The notes under the pieces: model-generated
Seen by the model: only the letters and a program-made list of their open reading frames with translations
What the model was told of the DNA's origin: nothing
The model's database searches: none
Assembly (NCBI GenBank): GCA_020860515.1
Contig: JAJBUG010000086.1
Span: forward strand, 4,921-57,649
From: Bacteroidales bacterium
GTDB taxonomy: Bacteria > Bacteroidota > Bacteroidia > Bacteroidales > Muribaculaceae
Direction of reading: 5' to 3'
Length of the DNA stretch: 52,729 nt
Part shown: positions 44,044-51,601 of the stretch, piece by piece
Layout of the letters: every line of letters starts with the position of its first letter
How positions within the stretch are numbered: the stretch's first letter is position 1
Made by a program: the position numbers and the translations under genes

Positions 44044-45059
44044 ATGAGACACGCAGATACCATAAAGCTTACAGATGCGGAAAAGGCTGCATTGGAGAAA
44101 GGGCAGAAGTACGGGAAGTCGCCCCGGTTCAGACGTCGCTGCCACGGCATATTGCTGAAATCAACAGGCAAAACGAACAAGGAGGTTGGCGAAATACTCG
44201 GTTGCTCCCATGTTTCCGTATACCTGTGGCAGCAGGCCTTCGAAGAAGGCGGAATCAAGGCATTGGAGATAAAGAGCGTACAAAGGCACAAGCCGATTCT
44301 CAACAAGGAGGAGCACGAAAAAGCAGTCCGCAAAGCGGTCTCGGAAAACCGGGAAAGCCTGAAGGCTGCCAAGGCGGCTTTCGAGAAAGATACGGGCGTA
44401 TCCCTGTCAAGGACAACTCTAAGACGTTTTTTAGAAGCCTTGGCGCAGGATATAAGCGTATAAGACTTACGCCCAAGGGGGAACCCTCGCCGCAGATCCT
44501 CGAATCGGCAGTAGAGAGACTGCAAGAACTTGACAGATTGGAAATTAGCGGACACATAGAGCTCTTCTTCGGAGACGAGTCGCATGTCTGCTCGAGCGGT
44601 TATGTGCCTTATGGCTGGCAATTCGCGGACGAGAAAGTCTCCATAAAATCCGAGAAGTGTGGGAGGCTTAACATATTCGGCATGATAAGCCGCAACAGCG
44701 CATACCATGGTTTTACCACCACAGAGAACATCAACAGCGACAAATTCATAGAGTACATGGATGAGTTCACGCTGACTCTCAAAAGACTCACCGTCCTGGT
44801 CCTGGACAACTCCCCCATCCACAAGAGCGCCAAAGTCAAGGAGCGAATTGAGGAATGGAAGAAGAGAGGCCTCTACATTTTCTACCTTCCTCCATATTCT
44901 CCGCACCTGAACTTGGCTGAAACCCTTTGGCGCATGCTCAAAGGAAAATGGATTAAGCCAGAGCACTATCTTTCCAAAGATACACTGTTCAGTGCCGTCC
45001 AAAAAATATTGGACGGTGTCGGTACAGTATATAGTGTGAGATATTCTCATGTGGCTTGA
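44044..45059 (+). CDS. IS630-family transposase made by -1 frameshifting
   Basis: The first frame (44044-44463, 139 residues) encodes the N-terminal helix-turn-helix DNA-binding domains (NKEVGEILGCSHVSVYLWQQ, SLSRTTLRRFLEAL). The second frame, in -1 phase, supplies the DDE catalytic domain to 45059: first Asp in FFGDESHVCSSG, second Asp in VLVLDNSPIHKS, and Glu in PYSPHLNLAETLW. They join at the heptamer TTTTTTA (44427-44433): ribosomes slipping back one base read RFLRSLGAGYKRIRL, which matches the family's order. The whole product would be about 338 residues, normal for IS630. A long antisense frame over the element is a shadow. Confidence 0.9.
44427..44433 (+). promoter_or_regulatory. Slippery heptamer T TTT TTA for -1 frameshifting
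   Basis: In the first transposase frame the codons read CGT TTT TTA, giving the canonical X-XXY-YYZ heptamer T-TTT-TTA. The -1 frame downstream is open to the end of the DDE domain, while the zero frame stops at 44461-44463. A stimulatory downstream structure was not analysed. Confidence 0.75.
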
Positions 45060-45061
45060 GT

Positions 45062-45089
45062 TAATTTAAATTTAATCTGAAAACTTACT
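45062..45089 (-). repeat. Right terminal inverted repeat of the IS630 element
   Basis: Its reverse complement begins AGTAAGTTTTCAGATT; the TA duplicate follows at 45090-45091. Confidence 0.85.
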
Positions 45090-45090
45090 T

Positions 45091-46290
45091 ATGAACAAGA
45101 TTAAACTTATACTTTCGCTGTCATTGTTTTTGGTTAGCTTAAGGGTTTATGGCCAAGGGATTATATCCCATAATGAAGCTAAACAACAATCCAAAACCCA
45201 AAATATAACTAAGGTTAACATTCCTTCTGAGATCCCTGTATCAGATTGTAATCTTTATGGTTTTAATGAAGGTTTATGTGTGGTAGAATACAAAGGAAAA
45301 TATGGAGTGATTGATGCTGCAGGGAAAATTGTAATTCCATTTCAAGATAAAATATTGGGAGAATTTCATTCAGGCTTGTGTTTGTATAGTAAAAAGAACA
45401 CATCAAATCATGGATATATTGATACTACAGGAAAGATTGTAATAAATAGCCAATATATTGGTGTTGGACATTTCAATGGAGATTTAGCACCAGTGACATG
45501 CCATGAAAATGGTTTTTCTTATCCCGAGAAAAAAGGTTTTATAAACAAACAAGGCCAATTAGTAATATCTTTCTCGAATAATTTAGGAGAATTATCTGAG
45601 GGGTTAATTCTACACAATGAAAAGAATGGCTTTGTTGACGTTAATGGCCAACTAAGATTTAACTTACCAGATAAAGAGAATAATGGTAACTATTGGAGTG
45701 GTCATTTTAATGAGGATGTAGCCGTAATAAGGTTGTGGAATAGTAAAGAGAGTAGATATACTGTTGCCCATATTATCAACAAACAAGGAGATGTCCTATA
45801 CACATTAAAGGCAGATTTACTTCATGATGTATGTTGTGAAATAAGTGAAGGGTGGATATGGATATCTGATTATAATGACGGTTCAACCAACAACCATGAA
45901 TGGAAGGCCATAGATTGTTATGGAAATGAAAAGCTCTCTACTAAAGCTAAACAAGTGAGAAATTTTCATTGTGGGTTAGCTGCGATAAAGGATAAAAATA
46001 ACAAATGGGGATACATTGATAAATCGGGTAACATAGTTATACCCTGCTTTTATAATGAAGTAGGTGACTTTTGTGAAGATTATGTTTTTGTAGAAGGTAA
46101 TGATGGATGTGGTGTGATTGATAATACTGGTAAAGTGATCATTCCATTAGAGTACACCTATTGGATACAAGAACACAAATATGGAGATGGTCTTTTTGTA
46201 ATGAAAGACAAGCAGAAAGTTTTTCATGTATTTGACAAAACAGGAAAACAAATCTTTGATGTAATCTGCCTTTGGCCATATCCCCTATAG
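45091..46290 (+). CDS. Secreted WG-repeat protein with the shared QG-x-I leader
   Basis: A 399-residue secreted protein. The signal peptide (LILSLSLFLVSLRVYGQG) is followed by IISH, the same leader type as the FISUMP proteins at 50764 and 51602. Residues 45-395 hold at least six WG/KWG-type repeats: KYGVIDAAGKIVIPF, HGYIDTTGKIVI, KKGFINKQGQLVI, KWGYIDKSGNIVIPC, GCGVIDNTGKVIIP. WG repeats form beta-structured binding surfaces of poorly known function. The ATG uses the A of the IS630 target TA, so its native ribosome site and promoter are separated by 1.1 kb of insertion; it may be silent or driven by the element. Confidence 0.88.
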   Translation: MNKIKLILSLSLFLVSLRVYGQGIISHNEAKQQSKTQNITKVNIPSEIPVSDCNLYGFNEGLCVVEYKGKYGVIDAAGKIVIPFQDKILGEFHSGLCLYSKKNTSNHGYIDTTGKIVINSQYIGVGHFNGDLAPVTCHENGFSYPEKKGFINKQGQLVISFSNNLGELSEGLILHNEKNGFVDVNGQLRFNLPDKENNGNYWSGHFNEDVAVIRLWNSKESRYTVAHIINKQGDVLYTLKADLLHDVCCEISEGWIWISDYNDGSTNNHEWKAIDCYGNEKLSTKAKQVRNFHCGLAAIKDKNNKWGYIDKSGNIVIPCFYNEVGDFCEDYVFVEGNDGCGVIDNTGKVIIPLEYTYWIQEHKYGDGLFVMKDKQKVFHVFDKTGKQIFDVICLWPYPL

Positions 46291-46333
46291 CTAACTTGTC
46301 TTTGTTTTGACAATCCTTTTGGATTATATTCTT

Positions 46334-47905
46334 TTAGGCCTTTTCTATCTTACAAGTATGGGTTTTTGTATCTTGATTATAATTGATGCCTACCAGTAGA
46401 ATATGGTCAACGTATTCACGGAGCTTGGCGGGATAATTGCGTTCATGAATTTGATTAATTGCAGTGATAGCAGTTTGATCATACTTTAACTCAATAAGAA
46501 GAGCAGGCGCTTCTACATGGCGACGAGGAATGAAAGCGAGATCAGCAAATCCTTTGCCGGTTTGATATTCTCGATGTATAATATAATCGTTTATAGCTGA
46601 ATAAAAAGATATAAATACAACTTGGGAAAGATTTTCTTCACTATTGTATTTTTGAATACTGGAAATATCTTGATGGACTTTTTCCACTCCTGCGGCCACA
46701 TATTCTTCATTACCTTCGAGTACTGCTTGCAATAAGGCTTCGGAAGAACTGATAGCATTGATTAACTCATCCCATTTAGTTGCCATTATGGCACTTTCCA
46801 TCTCCTCCCTTACCTCTCGGTTGGGAATATAACATTTTCTGGTCAGGGGATTATATGCCAAGTATCCTAAATGGATAAGGATTGTGAGAACATCATCACG
46901 GCTTTTAATGGTCTTAAGATCATTGTTGAATCTGACATAGTTAACTGAGCTTTGCCCACCTGCTATCATCTTAACAATTTCTTCCTTCAAGCCTTCAAAA
47001 TTCATCTGGATATAACGCGCTATATCATCAAACGCTCCCGTGCTACTCCAATAGTTTGCACAGGCGCCATTGTCAATGGCTGTCATTACAGAATTGGGAT
47101 TAAACATTGATGGTTCATTTCCTATCCTGTAACCATCATACCATTGTTCCAGTTCTAAGGGATCCATATTATGCTTGTTACCCAAATATTCTACCTCATC
47201 TTTGGTAAAACCGAAATATTTAGCCAACTTGCCAGGCTGCAGCATAGTGTATTCTCTAAAATTATTAAGGGATGACTGGGTATTATACTTCTTTATAGGC
47301 AGAATACCAGTAATATAGGCACCCGAAAATACACGACTTGTGTTTTGTCCTTTAAATAACCTTCTTAAAAAATTGACGTATTCGTTAACGACCTTTTCAC
47401 TCTCCTCAAATTCTCTGCAGAAAGCATCCCATTCATCAATAATCATGATGAAAGTCTCCTGGTTGGTAGTAGCAATTTTAAAAAGGTAGTCCATAAGATC
47501 GTCCTTCTCTCCCTTGGGAATATTAGGATAAACTTCCATCAATTCTTCGATTAAATCCTGTTGCACCAGCTTTACGATATTGGCATCATGACCATATTTT
47601 GATATGAAATCAGTCATTACCAATGATATAACAGGATACTTGTTAAGGTGAGTTTCAAAAGCCGGATCTTTAGCTATTTTAAGGTCCGTGAACAGAGCAC
47701 GAGAATCACACGATTTGTCATAATATGCGCATAACATATTAGCTGCCATAGATTTGCCAAATCTTCTACAGCGGGTAACGCAGCTCATATTAGCTTCCGT
47801 GTTAAGGGTAGAGTTGATATATGAAATAAGTTCTGACTTATCAATATATTCTCCGGCCCTGGCTCGTTGGAAGTTTGTATTTCCTACATTTATGTATTGT
47901 CCCAT
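46334..47905 (-). CDS. AAA-ATPase-like / PD-(D/E)XK nuclease-like protein (PF09820 + PF08011 type)
   Basis: A 523-residue cytosolic protein. The N-terminus has the family landmark NFQRARAGEYIDKSELI and a Walker-A-like CVTRCRRFGKSM (residues 42-53) in which the usual GxxxxGK is altered. A Walker-B-like FIMIIDEWDAF lies near residue 155. The C-terminus has the nuclease-fold pattern GKGFADLAFIPRRHVEAP followed by LLIELKYD (Asp...Glu-x-Lys), near residues 440-470. These proteins are abundant and multicopy in gut Bacteroidetes and Clostridia; a role in defence or mobile DNA is suspected but unproven. It is convergent with the WG-repeat gene. Confidence 0.88.
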   Translation of the reverse strand: MGQYINVGNTNFQRARAGEYIDKSELISYINSTLNTEANMSCVTRCRRFGKSMAANMLCAYYDKSCDSRALFTDLKIAKDPAFETHLNKYPVISLVMTDFISKYGHDANIVKLVQQDLIEELMEVYPNIPKGEKDDLMDYLFKIATTNQETFIMIIDEWDAFCREFEESEKVVNEYVNFLRRLFKGQNTSRVFSGAYITGILPIKKYNTQSSLNNFREYTMLQPGKLAKYFGFTKDEVEYLGNKHNMDPLELEQWYDGYRIGNEPSMFNPNSVMTAIDNGACANYWSSTGAFDDIARYIQMNFEGLKEEIVKMIAGGQSSVNYVRFNNDLKTIKSRDDVLTILIHLGYLAYNPLTRKCYIPNREVREEMESAIMATKWDELINAISSSEALLQAVLEGNEEYVAAGVEKVHQDISSIQKYNSEENLSQVVFISFYSAINDYIIHREYQTGKGFADLAFIPRRHVEAPALLIELKYDQTAITAINQIHERNYPAKLREYVDHILLVGINYNQDTKTHTCKIEKA

Positions 47906-47928
47906 AATTTTATCGTGTTTTCTTTTCG

Positions 47929-47936
47929 CAAAATTA
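47929..47936 (-). promoter_or_regulatory. -7 box for the AAA/PD-(D/E)XK gene
   Basis: On the minus strand TAATTTTG matches TAnnTTTG, 24 bases before the ATG at 47905. The -33 position has GTTG instead of TTTG. Confidence 0.45.
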
Positions 47937-48006
47937 AAAAATTTTTTTCACTTGTACAACCTAAATATCAAATGTGATGTACTCCTTTTATTGAAAGAAC
48001 TGTTTA

Positions 48007-48062
48007 CAACATTCTTTTTACAACATTCTTTTTACTTCATTCTTTTTACTTCATTCTTTTTA
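48007..48062. repeat. 14-bp tandem repeat, four copies
   Basis: CAACATTCTTTTTA twice followed by CTTCATTCTTTTTA twice, in exact register. The period is twice seven, recalling the heptamer arrays elsewhere. It lies in the gap between the AAA/PD-(D/E)XK gene (start 47905) and the end of the transglutaminase-like gene (48106); the rest of that gap shows nothing notable. Confidence 0.8.
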
Positions 48063-48105
48063 GATGATGCTTTTGTTTTCTCCTTAAAATGTAAACACGG
48101 ATAAT

Positions 48106-49038
48106 TCATTGGTCTGTTTTTAAGTCGTAGCCGATTATGGCGGAAAAGGTGGGATCGTAATGGTAGGATTTGCCATCGTGAGTGAGGGTTACGAAGTCGT
48201 GATCGCGAAGAGCTCCTCGGTAATAAACGTTGCCTCTAACGAAAGCTGATTCGCTGATGGTGCGGCATAAGTCAATGCCGAACATCTTGATTGTGCCCAC
48301 ATTATGCTGAGCCGATGCCTTAATGCCATTGGCTTGGAATGCATAGTTTGCTATCGCCGTAAACCTGGCGCTGTAATCTACGCAATTGCCCTCATCTGCT
48401 TTATGACGAGGCGATAAGTTGAAGGTTAAAGCTTTATCGGTTTGTTTGTCGACATACTTTACTATCTCCTTTGCAGTCATACCCTTGGTATCAGCAACAA
48501 TCTGCTGTTGCTCGGTAGCCGATAACACATATGCGCGACCGCTGCGTGGATAGTGTTGCTCTAATGTTGTTGCAAAAGTCATCACTCCATATTCCACCAC
48601 CCAAAGAAAGATTGCAATTGATACAAAACCAACAGCCCAAGGCTGCCAATGCCATTGTGGATGGCGCATCACAATAGGAATGGCAAGGACTATAGTGACC
48701 ACAATAGGAACCAAAACACAAATATAAACTGATGCACGATAATAATCCCATCCCCAATGTTTAAACCATAACAGGAAATCTACCGAACGTTGGAAGGCCA
48801 AGTCGCACCAAGATTGAAAATGCCCTGCCGTAATGGCAAAAATCACAATCCACACCACGGTCCATGCCATTGTGAGCCATGGCAGTCGCCAATGGATAAT
48901 GCGGTCAGCCATGAAAGCCCATGCCATTGGGAGTGCCAAGTAGTATGCCAAAATGTTCACTGTATTATAAGTCAGCCCAGTCAGCTTCGCAATGCCAGCC
49001 AACACCATCATCACAATCGCAAATATCAGGTAAGTCAT
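48106..49038 (-). CDS. Membrane protein with transglutaminase-like C-terminal domain
   Basis: A 310-residue protein. Four to five membrane helices occupy residues 1-165 (LIFAIVMMVLAGIAKLTG, WTVVWIVIFAITAG, VCVLVPIV-type segments, GFVSIAIFLWVVEYG). The C-terminal domain has the papain-like triad of transglutaminase-core proteins: Cys219 in EGNCVDYSARF, His280 in RDHDFVTL and Asp295 in YHYDPTFSA. Such domains act as cysteine proteases or amide-forming enzymes. It lies between the kinase/WG and FISUMP genes, with no sequence tie to them except location. Confidence 0.75.
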   Translation of the reverse strand: MTYLIFAIVMMVLAGIAKLTGLTYNTVNILAYYLALPMAWAFMADRIIHWRLPWLTMAWTVVWIVIFAITAGHFQSWCDLAFQRSVDFLLWFKHWGWDYYRASVYICVLVPIVVTIVLAIPIVMRHPQWHWQPWAVGFVSIAIFLWVVEYGVMTFATTLEQHYPRSGRAYVLSATEQQQIVADTKGMTAKEIVKYVDKQTDKALTFNLSPRHKADEGNCVDYSARFTAIANYAFQANGIKASAQHNVGTIKMFGIDLCRTISESAFVRGNVYYRGALRDHDFVTLTHDGKSYHYDPTFSAIIGYDLKTDQ

Positions 49039-49090
49039 CTTAATTAGTATTTCCCATTCAAAAATTAACCTATATTGAACTTAAATCTAC

Positions 49091-49792
49091 TTATTTTAGG
49101 ACCGGGCGTACAGATCTTCCACCACTTCTTTCATTCCGATCTTCATAAAAATTGTCAGAATTAAAAAAGATGGCCCAAGCATATTTAGTAACTAAATCTC
49201 CTTCATAAGGCAGTTCTCCATCATACGGTGAGGAAACCCAATAAATTCCTTTCTCTCCAATACTAAAATAGGATGTATCAAATACATATCCTGCAGCAGG
49301 AAGAAAAATACTTTTGGAATTCTTTTTACTTGTAAATATATAACCGTAAACACCATTGTTCATTGTCCATTTATATTCACAATTAATTAAAAGTTCTTTA
49401 TAATCTGACAAATTTGGCATGCACCAGGAGGCGCCCCACATATAATTAGCTACATCATAATTAGTATTACCAGCAATGTCTTCAAGGCTTATGCATGAGG
49501 TCAAACTATTGCCAGCAATATATCTTTTCTTTATAGAGAGTTCTCCCCAAGCATAATAATTTCCATAATCTGTAGGAGAGGAGGCCCCAATATTGCAGGT
49601 TGCCCACTTGGTACCGCTCGGTAGTTCAAGATCAACCCATTCGTGACCATTTTCATATCCTGATGTTACATTTGTTGCCGATAGAGAAGGTTCTGTTTTT
49701 TCATGTCTCGACACAATGCCTTGGGCTAATGTTGTCAGATTTACAATAAATAATGACAACATTGTAAATATTAAAATTTGAATTCGTATCAT
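49091..49792 (-). CDS. Secreted FISUMP-type protein 1
   Basis: A 233-residue secreted protein with a signal peptide ending NLTTLAQGIVSRHEK, that is, the QG-x-x-x-R leader motif after the cleavage region. The rest is one FISUMP (Fibrobacter succinogenes major paralogous) domain: GHEWVDLELPSGTKWATCNI, GNYYAWGE, YDVANYMWGASWCMPN, SIFLPAAGY and the terminal GGRSVRPVLK. Function of the domain is unknown; it resembles C-type-lectin/formylglycine-enzyme-like folds in its Trp/Gly pattern. A relic of a different leader lies just upstream (49820-49866). Confidence 0.8.
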   Translation of the reverse strand: MIRIQILIFTMLSLFIVNLTTLAQGIVSRHEKTEPSLSATNVTSGYENGHEWVDLELPSGTKWATCNIGASSPTDYGNYYAWGELSIKKRYIAGNSLTSCISLEDIAGNTNYDVANYMWGASWCMPNLSDYKELLINCEYKWTMNNGVYGYIFTSKKNSKSIFLPAAGYVFDTSYFSIGEKGIYWVSSPYDGELPYEGDLVTKYAWAIFFNSDNFYEDRNERSGGRSVRPVLK

Positions 49793-49819
49793 TTTACTTA
49801 TATTTTATTTCATTAATAA

Positions 49820-49866
49820 AGCTAATCAAAATCCATGACAGCATATGTATGAGCTTAATCTGATTC
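49820..49866 (-). pseudogene. Relic of a signal-peptide 5' end
   Basis: On the minus strand this stretch reads ATTAAGCTCATA...CTGTCATGGATTTTGATTAGC and encodes IKLIHMLSWILISF, matching the leader of the FISUMP gene at 51519 (KIKLIFSPSWILISL) at about 36 of 45 bases by eye. The start codon is lost and the frame reaches a stop before the FISUMP gene at 49792. It appears to be the leftover 5' end of a related gene. Confidence 0.6.
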
Positions 49867-49905
49867 TTTTTTGTATCTTTGATAGGAATGCAAAGATACA
49901 AAAAA
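49867..49905. promoter_or_regulatory. 15-bp perfect palindrome carrying a -7 box on each arm
   Basis: TTTTTTGTATCTTTG (49867-49881) is exactly inverted at 49891-49905 across 9 bases. Each arm contains TATCTTTG, a match to TAnnTTTG, one reading right and one left. The leftward box (49891-49898) would serve the FISUMP gene at 49792 with a leader of about 90 bases. No -33 box is well placed for either. The rest of 49906-50261 shows no gene. Confidence 0.5.
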
Positions 49906-50261
49906 ATTTAGTGAATTCTTTTGTTGAATCAAAACATTACTTGTTTATTGACTAAAATTTGATTAATTTTGCCTTAAATTTCCAATCCGATAACTCAAAA
50001 TACGAATATCAGGATAAGATTTGTGTTTACTTAATTATTTTCTAACATGAATATTCATAAAGTCTCACTAGTGTTTCAAAATAATTGTTAAAAATCGATG
50101 CAACTTGTTGGAATACAAAATATTATACTGGAAAAAATTGTCCAGGTTTTGAAATCGCTATCTTTGCGGCGGTCTTCAAAATTTGGATTATGAACTCTGC
50201 AGCCGCAGCCTCCAGGAGCTGGTCGATGTTGTCAATGCCCATGGAGGAAAGTGCAAATTCT

Positions 50262-50414
50262 TCGGAATGGGCCTTGTTCCGAAGGGCAAAAGGCAGAATC
50301 AAGGTTCACACTCAAATAAATGTGGTAACGATGGTGCCTGTGATGTTCCGCATCACCAATGCCAAGACCAATGATGTCAATGCCATGGACTGGATTGATT
50401 ATGAGCCAATTTAA
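50262..50414 (+). pseudogene. Fragment of an IS4-type transposase
   Basis: The frame reads EWALFRRAKGRIKVHTQINV, then VPVMFRITNAKTNDVNAMDW and IDYEP before stopping. This matches the central catalytic region of IS4-type transposases common in Bacteroidales (FRRxKGxIKxHT...NAKxHDxxAM). The N-terminal and C-terminal parts are missing. The 3' end overlaps the start of the XRE gene. Confidence 0.55.
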
Positions 50415-50721
50415 GGCTTTAGTTTTGCCTATGAATCCTCAACTTCAAGAGGATCTAAATCAAGCTATTGAAAACGAGGCTTGGCGCCTTAATCTCATGC
50501 ACATTGCCATTGGCATACGTAGCATAATGAAGGCTAAGGGTATGACTCAGCTTCAACTTGCTGAAAAGATGAATTTGTCAAAATCGGAAATCAGTAAGTT
50601 GTTATCTGGAAAAGAAAATCTCTCGGTCAAAACAATATCAAAATTAGAAAAGGTATTAGGCGAACCAGTAATTGAAATACTGAAACCAACACCACTTAAT
50701 TATGAGTTGACTCCAGCATGA
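50401..50721 (+). CDS. XRE-family helix-turn-helix regulator, antitoxin-like
   Basis: A 106-residue protein with an N-terminal helical region and an XRE helix-turn-helix at residues 38-95 (GIRSIMKAKGMTQLQLAEK, MNLSKSEISKLLSGKENLS, KTISKLEKVLGEPVIEIL). It resembles HigA-type antitoxins and small Cro/C1 repressors, but no toxin gene lies on either side. The ATG at 50401 is within the end of the transposase fragment; internal ATGs at 50431 and 50500 are alternatives. It converges with the FISUMP gene at 50764. Confidence 0.75.
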   Translation: MSQFKALVLPMNPQLQEDLNQAIENEAWRLNLMHIAIGIRSIMKAKGMTQLQLAEKMNLSKSEISKLLSGKENLSVKTISKLEKVLGEPVIEILKPTPLNYELTPA

Positions 50722-50763
50722 CAATAAGAGAAAATGAAATTTTGATGTTACAATAGATTGTGC

Positions 50764-51519
50764 TTATTGAAAGAATTGGTTGTTTGAGCTCTTTCGTTGG
50801 CGTAGAACAGGCCTTACGACCTTTCCTGTATGGCGATAGCCCCACCCCAAATCGCCATGACTGCTTTTGTGGAAATTAAATGTTGTAGAGCGTTCGGTGT
50901 CATCCCAGAAGTCGCCAGTCCAGTAGAAACCTCCGCTTCCGATTTGAGATTTTTGAGAGCGGTCGATATATCCAGCCATGGGAAGAAACATTGAATTCCC
51001 ATTAGGACCAGTTATAACATATCCTTTGTGACCATCAATAGTTTTCAACTCCCATGTGCATTCTTTATTTAGTTCTGTAAAATCTTTTCCTGAGGGCAAT
51101 TCCCAGCAATCACCCCAACTCGCCGAAGCGGCATCAAATTTAGGATTGCCTATTATGCGAATCTTGGCTCTAACCGTGTCTGTTTTTAAATCTTTAGACA
51201 AACCATCTGCATATAGATGTAAATTATATGTTATGCAATTCTCTTTCATATAAGTGTTCTTAGGGTTGGTTTCTGCCCAAGCAAAATATTCGCCATAAGC
51301 AGCAGGGGAATTAGCTTCTAAATTGCATGTGGCCCAAAGCGTCCCACTGGAAAGCCCCAAATCCACATAATCATGACCATCAACTGTGCCCGACACGCTA
51401 AATATTGTAGGTGTAGAGGAAGCCTGATTATTTTGCACTCTTGTAATTTGCCCTTGACCATATACGCATAGACTAATTAAAATCCATGACGGCGAGAATA
51501 TGAGCTTAATCTTGTTCAT
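50764..51519 (-). CDS. Secreted FISUMP-type protein 2
   Basis: A 251-residue secreted protein. The leader MNKIKLIFSPSWILISL then CVYGQGQITR closely matches that of the WG-repeat protein at 45091 in protein and DNA (first about 70 bases), after which the two diverge completely. The body is a FISUMP domain: GHDYVDLGLSSGTLWATCNL, YGEYFAWAETNPKN, ASWGDCWELPSGKDF, GPNGNSMFLPMAGYI, GFYWTGDFWDD, VVRPVLRQR. An upstream in-frame ATG (51540) would add seven residues; 51519 is preferred because of the homology to the other leader. Confidence 0.82.
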   Translation of the reverse strand: MNKIKLIFSPSWILISLCVYGQGQITRVQNNQASSTPTIFSVSGTVDGHDYVDLGLSSGTLWATCNLEANSPAAYGEYFAWAETNPKNTYMKENCITYNLHLYADGLSKDLKTDTVRAKIRIIGNPKFDAASASWGDCWELPSGKDFTELNKECTWELKTIDGHKGYVITGPNGNSMFLPMAGYIDRSQKSQIGSGGFYWTGDFWDDTERSTTFNFHKSSHGDLGWGYRHTGKVVRPVLRQRKSSNNQFFQ

Positions 51520-51601
51520 TCTATTAATATGATTTGGCATCTTGATTCACAAAAGAACAATTTCTATAATAAGAAACTTGAATCATTTTATATATAAGAT
51601 T

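Larger units (their letters stand above)
43963..45089 (+). mobile_element. IS630-family insertion sequence, apparently complete
   Basis: The element is 1127 bases with 28-base terminal inverted repeats (43963-43990 and 45062-45089, 23 of 28 matching) flanked on both sides by TA (43961-43962 and 45090-45091), the target duplication expected of IS630/Tc1-mariner elements. It carries one transposase spread over two frames. Removing the element plus one TA rebuilds AATTAGGAAATATGAACAAG, that is, a purine-rich ribosome site directly before the ATG of the WG-repeat gene. The insertion therefore fell in that gene's start region. Confidence 0.92.

Noticed and set aside
43983..45050. Minus-strand open frame of 355 residues across the IS630 element
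   Set aside because: It is antisense to the transposase frames, which carry clear DDE and helix-turn-helix motifs; the antisense product shows no recognisable domain.
46312..46333. Terminator between the WG-repeat gene and the AAA/PD-(D/E)XK gene
   Set aside because: AATCC-TTTT-GGATT is only a 5-bp stem and too weak to call.
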